64,000 nucleotides of DNA from Nostoc foliaceum FACHB-393 (GCF_014698505.1 NZ_JACJTD010000041.1:1-64000), one strand, 5' to 3'; shown: positions 43,663 through 52,051, counted from the stretch's first letter. A program made the numbers and translations. Notes: generated by a model not told the origin, from the letters alone.

Positions 43663-44939
43663 TGCTTGCCCACTCCAACATAAACTAAGCCTGTGCTGCG
43701 AATCTTATTTGCATCCCACAAACCACGACCATCGACGATCGCTTTCACCCCTTTACTAGCAAGCTCTTGAAAGTTTAGATCGTAGTAAATCGAGTGAGAT
43801 GTGTTTAAAATTACGACCTCTGGTAGCTGCGGGTCGGTTAGTTGACAAGGGACAAAACCATGCTCACGTATTTCATCATCACTGTATAAAGGATCGTGTA
43901 TCCGTACTTGTGCCCCACGTCTTGTCAAATCCTCACGCAGTGGAAATGCCGGAGAGAAAATATGTTCTTTCACCTGCGGACGAAATCCTAATCCTAAAAT
44001 TAAAGTTGTGCGTCCATGTAGCAATTCCCAGCGCGACTCTAGTCGGTCTAAGATGGAAGCAGGTTGAGATTCGTTAAGCAGTCGTGCTTGTTCAGCCAGC
44101 ACACTGAAAATCCCTCGACGTTGACTATCGCGGATCAAAAAATATGGATAAACAGGCGTGCAATGTCCGCCTACTCCAATGCCAGGAAATAGCAGATGTG
44201 CTTCTCCATCTGTATTCGCGGCACGGATAACCTCATGAAAATTCATGCCAACTTCGTCTGCATAATGGGCAAGTTCATTGGCAAGAGCAATATTAACATC
44301 ACGGTAAATCATCCCTGCCAGCTTAACCATCTCAGCAGCTTCCAGCGTGCCGACATTGATTACAGGTGCGCCCAGATATTGCTGATAAAAAGCTTCGGCA
44401 CAAGCAGCCGCCTGAGAGGTAATACCGCCAACGACCTTTGGTGTTTGCGTCAGGTGCTTGAGTACTAACTGGCTCTTAACCCTTTCCGGCGAAAATACTA
44501 AATGAAAATCTTCACCAGCTTTGAGACCACTACTTTCAAGTATCGGCAGTAAGCGGCGCGTACCGCCAATGGGTAAAGTCGTTTCATAGGAGACCATTGC
44601 ACCAGGCTTAAGTCCTTGAGCAATTTGCCAAGAAACAGACTCAATAATTGATAAATCAGCATCACGCTCTGGTGTCAGTAAAACGGGGACGATGACGACA
44701 ATCACCTGACTCTCTGCTACAGCAGCCGTAGTATCAGTCGATGCCCGCAAAGTTCCATTTGCCACAGCGTAGCTTAATAACTCTGATACACCTGGTTCAT
44801 CAATGGGACAAACTCCTTGGTTAATTGCCTCAACGACAACTGTATTCGTATCGCAGGCAATTACTGATGCACCTTGGTTGGCAAACTGACAGGCTAATGG
44901 TAAACCCATCTTGCCTGCACCAATGACGGTAACTTTCAT
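43659..44939 (-). CDS. Nucleotide-sugar 6-dehydrogenase (UDP-glucose/UDP-N-acetylhexosamine type)
   Basis: A 426-residue NAD-dependent UDP-sugar dehydrogenase. Start ATG at 44939 overlaps the epimerase stop. MKVTVIGAGKMGLPLACQFANQGASVIACD is the Rossmann fold, SPERV (150-154) the substrate loop, and GVGGHC with Cys260 the catalytic cysteine. The sequence resembles WbpA/WecC-type dehydrogenases of N-acetylhexosamines more than UDP-glucose dehydrogenase; this is a by-eye judgement. It oxidises C6 to a carboxylate, giving an acidic sugar for the polymer. It is upstream of the larger aminotransferase gene, with which it overlaps by four bases. Confidence 0.9.
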   Translation of the reverse strand: MKVTVIGAGKMGLPLACQFANQGASVIACDTNTVVVEAINQGVCPIDEPGVSELLSYAVANGTLRASTDTTAAVAESQVIVVIVPVLLTPERDADLSIIESVSWQIAQGLKPGAMVSYETTLPIGGTRRLLPILESSGLKAGEDFHLVFSPERVKSQLVLKHLTQTPKVVGGITSQAAACAEAFYQQYLGAPVINVGTLEAAEMVKLAGMIYRDVNIALANELAHYADEVGMNFHEVIRAANTDGEAHLLFPGIGVGGHCTPVYPYFLIRDSQRRGIFSVLAEQARLLNESQPASILDRLESRWELLHGRTTLILGLGFRPQVKEHIFSPAFPLREDLTRRGAQVRIHDPLYSDDEIREHGFVPCQLTDPQLPEVVILNTSHSIYYDLNFQELASKGVKAIVDGRGLWDANKIRSTGLVYVGVGKQ

Positions 44940-45895
44940 GATAGTTTCTCTTGTTGATCCTTGAACCATTCAAATGTTTGATGCAATCCTGTTTCCAGAT
45001 CGACCTTGGGTTTGTATCCTAGTAAATTTTGAGCCTTCTCGATCGAAGGAATACGCGCTTTAACTTCCGAGCGTTTGACATCTTGATATTCAATAGTGGC
45101 TCCTGGTATAATTCGAGCCATTTGTTGTGCTAATCCTAAAGTGGTTGCTACTGCCGATGGATTGCCAATGTTTAACGCCTGCCCAGCAGTATTGGGTGTC
45201 TTGATAATCATTTCTACTGCATCGACCAGATCTGATATGTAGCACCAGGCGCGTATGGCAGAGCCATCTCCGTAAACCTTCATCGGTTCACCGTTTAAAA
45301 TTGCACGGCAAAAGTTACTGATTGCACCTTCACCTACTTGTCTTGGGCCGTAAATGTTAAATGGTCTAACAGTTGTGCAGTCGAAGCCAAATGTTTCAGC
45401 ATATCGCAAGCTAAAATTCTCTCCGGCCAGTTTACTGGTAGCATAAACCCAGCGCTTATCTGATACAGACCCAATTACGTATGGCGATTCTTCATTCACC
45501 CATAGGGCATCAGAGCCATAGATTTCACTGGTGGAAAAGTGAACAAACTTTTTGATGTTTTGTTTTGCTGCTGCTTCCAGCACGTTAGCAGTGCCAAGAA
45601 TATTGATCCGCAGTGTTTGTAGTGATTCCTGATAATAACTTGATACACCAGCAATAGCAGCAAGATGAATTACGGTATCTACACCATCTAGTGCTTCACG
45701 AATTGAATCAGGATCGAGTACATCGCCTGATATAACTTTGATATTTGGATGTTCTTTGAGTGAAGGAGCAAAGGAGAGAGAGTCTCGGCGAAAACTATCG
45801 AAGAGAACAACCTCAGTATATTTAATCAAACGTTCGGCTAAATGTGTGCCGATAAAGCCTGCGCCACCCGTAATTAATACTCGACTATTTTGCAT
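44936..45895 (-). CDS. NAD-dependent epimerase/dehydratase
   Basis: A 319-residue extended short-chain dehydrogenase acting on nucleotide sugars. From the ATG at 45895, MQNSRVLITGGAGFIGTHLAERL contains the G-x-x-G-x-x-G NAD site. The catalytic triad includes the Ser/Thr region HFSTSEIYG and Y-x-x-x-K in VYATSKLAGEN. NIYGPRQVGEGAISNF and RAWCYISDLVDAVEMII are typical of UDP-glucuronate/UDP-glucose epimerases and dehydratases. It makes a sugar isomer for the polysaccharide; which one is unknown. Its first 11 bases overlap the preceding acyltransferase gene. Confidence 0.9.
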   Translation of the reverse strand: MQNSRVLITGGAGFIGTHLAERLIKYTEVVLFDSFRRDSLSFAPSLKEHPNIKVISGDVLDPDSIREALDGVDTVIHLAAIAGVSSYYQESLQTLRINILGTANVLEAAAKQNIKKFVHFSTSEIYGSDALWVNEESPYVIGSVSDKRWVYATSKLAGENFSLRYAETFGFDCTTVRPFNIYGPRQVGEGAISNFCRAILNGEPMKVYGDGSAIRAWCYISDLVDAVEMIIKTPNTAGQALNIGNPSAVATTLGLAQQMARIIPGATIEYQDVKRSEVKARIPSIEKAQNLLGYKPKVDLETGLHQTFEWFKDQQEKLS

Positions 45896-46592
45896 TTTCT
45901 GTATTCTCCGATGGTTCGTATCCTTCTCGCCAGCGTAAAAACCGAGCCGGAACACCAGCTACAATGGCATAAGCTGGTACATCCTTAGTGACAACTGCTC
46001 CAGCACCGACAATACTGTGTTTACCGATTGTCACCCCAGGAAGGATGACCGCATTCATCCCAATGTCGGCTCCTGTTTCCACTTTTACCGATTTAATTTC
46101 TAGGTCTGTTTTAATAATTGGCAGATCAATGGGCGATCCAGTGTGGCTAGAACCCAAGACTTTTGCACCTGGCCCCCAGCCTACGTAATCTTCAAGAATT
46201 AAATCGCGGGCATCAAAGTAACTCTGTGGGCCAATCCAAACGTGATTTCCAATTACACACCTACCATCGAATCTTCCCTGAATATAGCTTTGGGAACCAA
46301 TGAACACACTATTGCCAATTTCAAAGGTTTCTAGATGCTTGAAACCGACACCATTGCTAATACGAACGCCGTGTCCGAATTGACTTGCTACTGCACGCCA
46401 AATCACTCGCCGCATTAAGGCATCAAAATTTCCATCGCCGATCGCAAAGCGGGCATACAATTCGATTAATCCGTGATTACCATATTGATGGCGTAAATGT
46501 TCTGCCAGTCCCACTTCATAATCTGGGTCTAGCGTCAATTCTTGCGAACCATGTACAGCTTTGACTATCCGACTTTGAACTAGCTCAGACAT
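45885..46592 (-). CDS. Hexapeptide acyltransferase
   Basis: A 235-residue left-handed beta-helix acyltransferase. Hexapeptide repeats begin around residue 75 (GHGVRISNGVGFKHLETFEIGNSVFIGSQSYIQG) and run to GADIGMNAVILPGVTIGKHSIVGAGAVVTKDVPAYAIVAGVPARFL. The sequence resembles maltose/galactoside- or sugar-O/N-acetyltransferases. An N-terminal helical portion (about 1-70) is longer than usual. It follows the aminotransferase gene with no gap and overlaps the epimerase gene by 11 bases, so is translationally coupled. The acceptor is probably an amino sugar or hydroxyl of the repeat unit. Confidence 0.85.
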   Translation of the reverse strand: MSELVQSRIVKAVHGSQELTLDPDYEVGLAEHLRHQYGNHGLIELYARFAIGDGNFDALMRRVIWRAVASQFGHGVRISNGVGFKHLETFEIGNSVFIGSQSYIQGRFDGRCVIGNHVWIGPQSYFDARDLILEDYVGWGPGAKVLGSSHTGSPIDLPIIKTDLEIKSVKVETGADIGMNAVILPGVTIGKHSIVGAGAVVTKDVPAYAIVAGVPARFLRWREGYEPSENTENAK

Positions 46593-47687
46593 TTAAACAC
46601 TCTCACACACCGCAGCACTGACAATTTCGATCTGCTCTGAAGAAAGTTCTGCAAACATTGGTAACGAAAGTACTTCATTGGCTACCAATTCTGCACAAGG
46701 AAAATCACCAACTTGATATCCTAAATCTGCATAGGCTGGCTGCAAGTGTACAGGAATGGGATAATGAATCCCTGTCTGAATTAAGCGCTGCTGTAGTTTT
46801 TGTTGTAGTGCATTCCGCTGGTTAGTACGCACTACGTAAACGTGGTAAACATGATGACTATAGGACATCACAGAGGGTGTTGTAATGCCTGAGTTGGCCA
46901 AGAGGCGATCGTATAGTGCTGCATGTGTCCTGCGTGATTGAGTCCAAGCATCTAAATAGCGCAACTTAACCCGCAAAATTCCACCCTGGATGCCATCCAT
47001 GCGGTAGTTATAACCCTTAAGAACATGGTGATATCTTTGTTCTTGTCCCCAGTCGCGTAACATCTTGATGGTACTGGCATATTCAGGATTATTAGTGACT
47101 ATTGCGCCACCCTCGCCGTATGCCCCTAAATTCTTACCTGGGTAAAAACTAAAACATCCCATATCCCCAATACTGCCTACCCGTTGTCCTTTGTATTCTG
47201 CGCGATGAGCTTGGGCAGCGTCTTCAATCACCGTCAAACCATGACGCCGAGCAATTTCGACGATCGCGTTCATGTCTGCGGGTTGACCGTATAAATGTAC
47301 TGGTAAAATAGCTTTAGTTTTTGCGGTGATCGCTTGTTCTATTTTGCTGACATCAATGGTGTAGGAAACCGGGTCAATGTCTACAAATACGGGTGTCGCA
47401 CCAGTATAAACAATAGCTGCAACGGTAGCAACAAAAGTAAAAGGTGTAGTAATTACTTCGTCGCCGGGGCCAATACCAGCTGCCAACAGCGCTAGGTGTA
47501 AAGCGCTAGTTCCTGTGTTTAAGGCTATACTGTAGTCGGCGTTGCAATATTGGGCAAACTCTTGCTCAAAGGCTGCTACCTCACTCCCCAAAATAAATTG
47601 GCTACTGTCCAAAACTTTAAGGACAGCAGTATCAATTTCCTCTTTAATGCTCAAGTATTGAGCTTTGAGATCTACAAATGGAATCAT
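46593..47687 (-). CDS. DegT-family sugar aminotransferase (WbpE/WlbC-like)
   Basis: A 364-residue PLP aminotransferase. Lys185 in CFSFYPGKNLGAYGEGGA binds PLP, VIEDAAQAH contains the conserved Asp, and the N-terminus IPFVDLKAQYLSIKEEIDTAVL is typical of the WbpE/WlbC group that makes UDP-2-acetamido-3-amino sugars. The upstream Gfo/Idh/MocA oxidoreductase gene (four-base overlap) supplies the 3-keto sugar in that pathway, and a hexapeptide acyltransferase gene follows directly. This gene order supports the 2,3-diamino sugar pathway, though the substrate is inferred. Confidence 0.91.
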   Translation of the reverse strand: MIPFVDLKAQYLSIKEEIDTAVLKVLDSSQFILGSEVAAFEQEFAQYCNADYSIALNTGTSALHLALLAAGIGPGDEVITTPFTFVATVAAIVYTGATPVFVDIDPVSYTIDVSKIEQAITAKTKAILPVHLYGQPADMNAIVEIARRHGLTVIEDAAQAHRAEYKGQRVGSIGDMGCFSFYPGKNLGAYGEGGAIVTNNPEYASTIKMLRDWGQEQRYHHVLKGYNYRMDGIQGGILRVKLRYLDAWTQSRRTHAALYDRLLANSGITTPSVMSYSHHVYHVYVVRTNQRNALQQKLQQRLIQTGIHYPIPVHLQPAYADLGYQVGDFPCAELVANEVLSLPMFAELSSEQIEIVSAAVCESV

Positions 47688-48712
47688 GCTACTACCCGTG
47701 CTGTATCAATTTCAATTAATCGTCCCTGCTGTTTCATAGACTGAGTAGCAGCTTCTAAAATCCTGACTATCCGCAGTCCTGCTTGCCCATCGGTAATGGG
47801 GCGATCGCTTGTTTCAATACACTTCATAAAGTGTAATACTTCCGTTCGCAGTGCTTCCTTTACTTCCAAATGGGGTGCCCACATATCTCCTGCACGATAA
47901 CCAATCAGCATTTGGTATAGACTTTCAGTATTGTCATCAACGGTAATTCCTTTATCGTAAATCTTCACCTTCTCACTAGGTTCTAGGTCATCGTAAACAA
48001 TCATACGTTGGCTACCACCAATCAATGTACGACGGACTTTCACAGGTGCTAACCAGTTAACATGGATGTGAGCAATTAAGTTACCCTCAAAAAACAGAGT
48101 CAAATAGGCAATATTTTCTGGTTCCCCAGATACATGACTCATCCCTGTTGCTGAAACAGCGTAAGGTTGTGATGGCAGTATGTAGTCCATAATGGAAAGG
48201 TCGTGGACTGCCAAATCCCAAATCACATTCACATCGTGCTGAAAAAGTCCCAGGTTGACACGCACCGAATCATAGTAATAAATATCGCCAATTACATTGG
48301 TAACTACTAGATCGTGCATTTTGCGTACAGCACCAGTGTAAACAAAGGTATGATCGACCATTAACACTAGGTTGCGTTTTTCTGCCTCTTCAATCAACCG
48401 CATTGCTTGTTCGGAGGTAGTTGTCATGGGCTTTTCTACTAGCACATGTTTACCAGCCTGCAATGCAGCCAAAGCCAAATCAAAATGAGTGGATACTGGT
48501 GTGACGATCGCTACAGCATCAATCTGGGGATCTGTAAATATGTCTCGACAATCTTGAGTAACTTGAATTGTGGGATAGCGAGCTTGCACTTTTGCCAATA
48601 GTTCTGGTTTAAAATCGCTGACTTTTCTTACCTGAACTCCTGGCATTTCGACAAAATTTCTGACTAAATTTGGTCCCCAATAACCATAGCCGATGACGCC
48701 GATATTAATCAT
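47684..48712 (-). CDS. Gfo/Idh/MocA family sugar oxidoreductase (WbpB/WlbA-like)
   Basis: A 342-residue NAD(P)-dependent oxidoreductase. The N-terminal Rossmann fold is IGVIGYGYWGPNLVRNF, followed by the EKP motif (VLVEKPMTTTSEQAMRLIEEA) near residue 93, where Lys is catalytic. LAVHDLSIMDYIL contains the conserved D-x-x-x-H-like region. It resembles WlbA/WbpB, which oxidise C3 of UDP-N-acetylglucosaminuronate ahead of transamination. The 3' end overlaps the aminotransferase start by four bases. The spacer before it holds a perfect 15-base-pair hairpin. Confidence 0.88.
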   Translation of the reverse strand: MINIGVIGYGYWGPNLVRNFVEMPGVQVRKVSDFKPELLAKVQARYPTIQVTQDCRDIFTDPQIDAVAIVTPVSTHFDLALAALQAGKHVLVEKPMTTTSEQAMRLIEEAEKRNLVLMVDHTFVYTGAVRKMHDLVVTNVIGDIYYYDSVRVNLGLFQHDVNVIWDLAVHDLSIMDYILPSQPYAVSATGMSHVSGEPENIAYLTLFFEGNLIAHIHVNWLAPVKVRRTLIGGSQRMIVYDDLEPSEKVKIYDKGITVDDNTESLYQMLIGYRAGDMWAPHLEVKEALRTEVLHFMKCIETSDRPITDGQAGLRIVRILEAATQSMKQQGRLIEIDTARVVA

Positions 48713-48757
48713 GTTTTCTGTTGCTTTTAATTAATGAGAATTGATTTTTTATGCACT

Positions 48758-48793
48758 ATGAATGATTGCCACCTTTGAGTGGCAATCATTCAT
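48758..48793. repeat. Perfect 15-bp hairpin inside the cluster
   Basis: ATGAATGATTGCCAC (48758-48772) and GTGGCAATCATTCAT (48779-48793) are exact inverses around a 6-base loop. It lies between the acyltransferase gene and the oxidoreductase gene on the minus-strand transcript. No T-run follows on the minus strand, so simple rho-independent termination is not supported; an RNA-processing or attenuation role is possible. Confidence 0.6.
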
Positions 48794-48874
48794 AACTGGA
48801 TCTAAAAAAGTTTTATCTTTGCAAGATGGGAAAATTCACCAAGCGGTTAACCAATGCACAAAACTTAGAGGATT

Positions 48875-49405
48875 TCACAAACTGCTAGCTGACATCGGCA
48901 AATTTTGGCGATCGCCTACGGCGGGGCGTAGCCCATCGCGTACATCCCCTATGACACGTGCGGGGACTCCAACTACAATTGCATAATCGGGAACATGGTC
49001 AGTTACTACTGCTCCAGAACCGACAATGGCTTTTTCACCGATAGTCACCCCAGGTAGGATGGTAGCATTACTACCAATAGATGCACAGCGCTTGACTAAA
49101 GTTTTAACTGCATACCAGTCGTCTTCAGTTTTCAAACTACCATCTTCATTAGTGGCGCGGGGATAAAGATCGTTAGTGAACATGACTCCATGACCAATAA
49201 ACACTTCGTCTTCTAAAACAACGCCATCGCAAAGAAAACTATGTGATGAAATTTTACAACGACTTCCTACTAGGACATTTTTCTGTATTTCTACAAAACT
49301 GCCAATTTTAGTGTCATCGCCAATCTTACAACCGTAGAGATTTACCAAATTAGGATGAAAAATTTTGACATTTTTGCCTAACTGGACATCATTATTTATT
49401 GGCAT
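48875..49405 (-). CDS. Hexapeptide N-acyltransferase (WlbB/WbpD-like) with repeat-derived C-terminus
   Basis: A 176-residue beta-helix acyltransferase from the ATG at 49405 (MPINNDVQLGKNVKIFHPNLVNLYG); a TTG nine codons upstream is less likely. Hexapeptide repeats include GCKIGDDTKIGSFVEIQKNVLVGSRCKISSHSFLCDGVVLEDEVFIGHG and CASIGSNATILPGVTIGEKAIVGSGAVVTDHVPDYAIVVGVPARVIG. Such proteins acetylate the 3-amino group of UDP-2-acetamido-3-amino-uronate, fitting the neighbouring oxidoreductase and aminotransferase. The C-terminus after GVPARVI (about 24 residues, GDVRDGLRPAVGDRQNLPMSASSL) is unusual: it is encoded by a GC-rich palindromic repeat (48908-48941). Confidence 0.87.
   Translation of the reverse strand: MPINNDVQLGKNVKIFHPNLVNLYGCKIGDDTKIGSFVEIQKNVLVGSRCKISSHSFLCDGVVLEDEVFIGHGVMFTNDLYPRATNEDGSLKTEDDWYAVKTLVKRCASIGSNATILPGVTIGEKAIVGSGAVVTDHVPDYAIVVGVPARVIGDVRDGLRPAVGDRQNLPMSASSL
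48908..48941. repeat. Palindromic repeat inside the 3' end of the acyltransferase gene
   Basis: A HIP1 site is followed by CTACGGCGGGGCGTAG, giving a short hairpin (CTACG/CGTAG) of the kind scattered in Nostoc genomes. It forms the last part of the reading frame and replaces the normal C-terminal residues of the family. Confidence 0.6.
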
Positions 49406-49437
49406 AATTTGTATAGTTTTGAAATCATTCAAGAATT

Positions 49438-50730
49438 TTATGAAATTTTTTCAGCTTCAATAACTTTCCAAACAGTATCTTCTAAGTAAGTACACTCATC
49501 AGCTTGCCATGCATAATCTGGTCGCTCAATACTGTGCATTGAAATCTCAAACGGACAAATGTCTCTTAAATTTTCCAGCAAAGTTTGGGTACTACGGATG
49601 CTAAACCATGTTGTTAAGGTGTACGAACCCATGTATAGCCTATATTTTGGAACGTGACACCGAATAATAAATGTTCCTGTCTTCTGGCAAAATGGAGCTT
49701 GATGAGCTTCAAAAAAGTAGAACATGCACACGGGTTGTTGTAGGGCACTGACAACCTGGAAGGAAAAACGCAAGCTTTCGTGAGGCTCGGTGATCTGAAG
49801 CGCAAACTCAAAAGTGATTGGCTTGCCCCAATTGTGAAATCCATTTTCTTCAGAAGTATGAACTTTTACCCAAACTATATGGTTGCCAGTTTTGTTGACA
49901 GGAGCTTGGTAATAAGCTTGTGGCTCGTAATCATCTTTCTGCCCAGCCATGTATAACTGTACTGCTTTGCCAGTATCGCCATCAAACTGAACGCTACCCT
50001 TTGAAAGTAGTATGCAACGTTTGGTCAGTTGGGCGATCGCTTGCATACTATGACTGACGAATAAAACTGTTCGTCCCTCTTTGGTCGCTACATCACCCAT
50101 TTTGCCCAAGCACTTCTTCTGAAATGCCGAATCACCTACAGCCAAAACTTCATCAACAATTAAAATTTCTGGCTCTAAATGGGCTGCAACGGAAAAAGCA
50201 AGGCGGACGTACATTCCTGATGAATAGCGCTTTACTGGAGTATCTAAAAACTTTTCAACCTCAGCAAAGGCAACTATTTCATCAAATTTATTTTTAATTT
50301 CGAATCTACTCATCCCCAAAACGGAACCGTTGAGATAAATGTTCTCGCGCCCCGTAAGTTCTGGATGAAATCCTGTTCCTACTTCTAATAAACTTGCTAC
50401 CCGCCCTTTAATGGCAATACGTCCTGTTGTTGGTTCGGTAATCCGGCTTAGAACTTTTAAGAGGGTGGATTTACCGGCACCATTACGCCCAATAACACCA
50501 ATGGCTTCACCTTGTTGAATGTCAAAGGAAACATCTCTTAATGCCCAAAATTCTTCCCGCGTTGGGTTGGGCATTTTTTTGCCCCTAGGTTTGATAAATG
50601 CCTTGGCAAAAGATGTAGTACCATCAGCAATTACATCTCGCAGTGCTTTATAGCGACTCCCTTGCTCTTGCTGGTGAGCGATAATATATTTTTTGCTTAA
50701 ATTCTCTACACTGATCATATTCTCAGACAT
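49438..50730 (-). CDS. Polysaccharide ABC exporter ATPase, Wzt type with C-terminal cargo-binding domain
   Basis: A 430-residue ATPase from the ATG at 50730 (MSENMISVENLSKKY), preceded by AAGGAA. Walker A GRNGAGKST (81-89), the LEVGTGFHPELTGRENIYLNG segment typical of Wzt/TagH exporters, the signature in KRYSSGMYVRLAFSVAAHLEPEILIVDE with Walker B, and FVSHSMQAI are present. Residues about 290-430 form the extra beta-rich C-terminal domain (VWVKVHTSEENGFHNWGKPITFEFAL onward) that in Wzt recognises the modified non-reducing end of the polymer. It forms the exporter with the Wzm-like permease encoded 16 bases upstream. Confidence 0.92.
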   Translation of the reverse strand: MSENMISVENLSKKYIIAHQQEQGSRYKALRDVIADGTTSFAKAFIKPRGKKMPNPTREEFWALRDVSFDIQQGEAIGVIGRNGAGKSTLLKVLSRITEPTTGRIAIKGRVASLLEVGTGFHPELTGRENIYLNGSVLGMSRFEIKNKFDEIVAFAEVEKFLDTPVKRYSSGMYVRLAFSVAAHLEPEILIVDEVLAVGDSAFQKKCLGKMGDVATKEGRTVLFVSHSMQAIAQLTKRCILLSKGSVQFDGDTGKAVQLYMAGQKDDYEPQAYYQAPVNKTGNHIVWVKVHTSEENGFHNWGKPITFEFALQITEPHESLRFSFQVVSALQQPVCMFYFFEAHQAPFCQKTGTFIIRCHVPKYRLYMGSYTLTTWFSIRSTQTLLENLRDICPFEISMHSIERPDYAWQADECTYLEDTVWKVIEAEKIS

Positions 50731-50745
50731 CTGCACAGTTCCTTG

Positions 50746-51591
50746 TTAAATTACGTCAGCAAATGTCCGTTCCATTCTGCGGAAGTACCAAATGCCACTT
50801 ACCAGTAACAGGGCAACTAGTCCTAGAGATAGTGTGAATCCAGTCCAGTAAAGTTTGGACTCTCCCGCTAAGATTGCCCAGCGAAAGCCATCAATCACGC
50901 CCACTATTGGGTTTAAATAATAGAGCAAACGCCATTGTTCTGGTATAATAGTGCTACTAAAACCGACTGGCGATATATATAGTCCAAACTGGACAATAAA
51001 TGGCACAATGTAACGGAAGTCTCTATATTCCACATTCAAAGCTGCCAACCACAGCCCTACTCCTAGTGAGGCAGCAAAGGCAATGCCAATAAATAAGGGC
51101 AATAATAATATCCGCCAAGTGGGAACAAAATCATACCAAGCCATTAGTCCTAAGAGAATTATCGCAGAAACTAGAAAGTCTACAAAGCTAACAATCACTG
51201 AACTGGCAGGTACAATCAAGCGCGGAAAGTACACTTTAGAAATCAAGTTGGCATTACTAATTAGACTATTACTACACTCGCTTAGGGCATTAGCAAAAAA
51301 CTGCCAAGGTAGCAAAGCAGCAAATACCAGTATTGGATAGGGTGCTGTTCCCTCCGAAGGTAAGTTCGCCAACTTTCCGAAGATGACGCTGAACACGACC
51401 ATCGTCAAAAATGGTCGAATGAGTGCCCAGAGCATACCAATGACTGTTTGTTTGTAGCGTACTAGAATGTCACGCCAAGCCAGAAAATAAAATAGCTCTC
51501 GGTAGCGCCACAGGTCTTTCCAATACTGCTTATCCGTTCGTCCAGCTTCAATTACCAACTCTAACTTTGAGGTAATTCCTTTACTACTCAT
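50746..51591 (-). CDS. Polysaccharide ABC exporter permease, Wzm type
   Basis: A 281-residue ABC-2 permease with six predicted helices, exporting completed polysaccharide across the inner membrane. The N-terminal part has YRELFYFLAWRDILVRYKQTVIGMLWALIRPFLTM, the family's hallmark, then FGKLANLPSEGTAPYPILVFAALLPWQFFANAL and the segment LYISPVGFSSTIIPEQWRLLYYLNPIVGVIDGFRWAIL. It is the first gene of the exporter pair and probably near the 5' end of the main minus-strand transcript. Start ATG at 51591. Confidence 0.92.
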   Translation of the reverse strand: MSSKGITSKLELVIEAGRTDKQYWKDLWRYRELFYFLAWRDILVRYKQTVIGMLWALIRPFLTMVVFSVIFGKLANLPSEGTAPYPILVFAALLPWQFFANALSECSNSLISNANLISKVYFPRLIVPASSVIVSFVDFLVSAIILLGLMAWYDFVPTWRILLLPLFIGIAFAASLGVGLWLAALNVEYRDFRYIVPFIVQFGLYISPVGFSSTIIPEQWRLLYYLNPIVGVIDGFRWAILAGESKLYWTGFTLSLGLVALLLVSGIWYFRRMERTFADVI

Positions 51592-51622
51592 AATATTAAT
51601 TAAAGACCACTGCTTTTAAGCA

Positions 51623-52051
51623 TTAATTGGAAAACTGAAAATCTTTGATGTTGTGATAGTTAAGCACCTTTGCCTGCCTGCGAGTAAATTCTCCAACAGA
51701 AGGGTTTCCCTCGGGATTAATTACTCCTGTTACCTGCTGCCACAGTTCTTGTGGCGCTAGAGAAAGTTTATAGGTGCGATCATTCGACTTGCAAACGTGA
51801 TACCACTTTGTTTGCTGGCAGCGATCGCACCAAAAGGCTTCTAACCATTCTCCCCCTATGCTAACTGTGGTTTGGCTTGCTACCAACATCAATGCACTCC
51901 GTCGACTCATGCCTCGTTGCTGCAACTGCCCTGCTTGGTCGGCAAACAATTGATATTTTTGACTCCTGCTTTCAAGATAACAGCCATGATTGGGACAGTA
52001 GATATCCCTTCGTTTTGAACGTTTCCGATTTCGGTCACACCTTCTCTGCAA
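51623..52051 (-). CDS. Conserved cyanobacterial zinc-ribbon-like protein
   Basis: A 142-residue basic protein with two Cys/His pairs, CPNHGC (about 19-24) and CDRC (about 74-77), suggestive of a zinc ribbon. The N-terminus QRRCDRNRKRSKRRD is highly positive. It resembles a cyanobacterial conserved hypothetical family. Function unknown; nucleic-acid binding is possible. The frame starts at TTG (52051), with GGGAGG five bases upstream supporting it; no ATG or GTG exists in frame nearby. It ends 31 bases before the exporter permease gene in the same direction, so it may lead the cluster's transcript. Confidence 0.7.
   Translation of the reverse strand: MQRRCDRNRKRSKRRDIYCPNHGCYLESRSQKYQLFADQAGQLQQRGMSRRSALMLVASQTTVSIGGEWLEAFWCDRCQQTKWYHVCKSNDRTYKLSLAPQELWQQVTGVINPEGNPSVGEFTRRQAKVLNYHNIKDFQFSN

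Noticed and set aside
42477..43683. Several short frames opposite or offset to the aminotransferase
   Set aside because: They are shadows of a strong coding region with intact PLP motifs.
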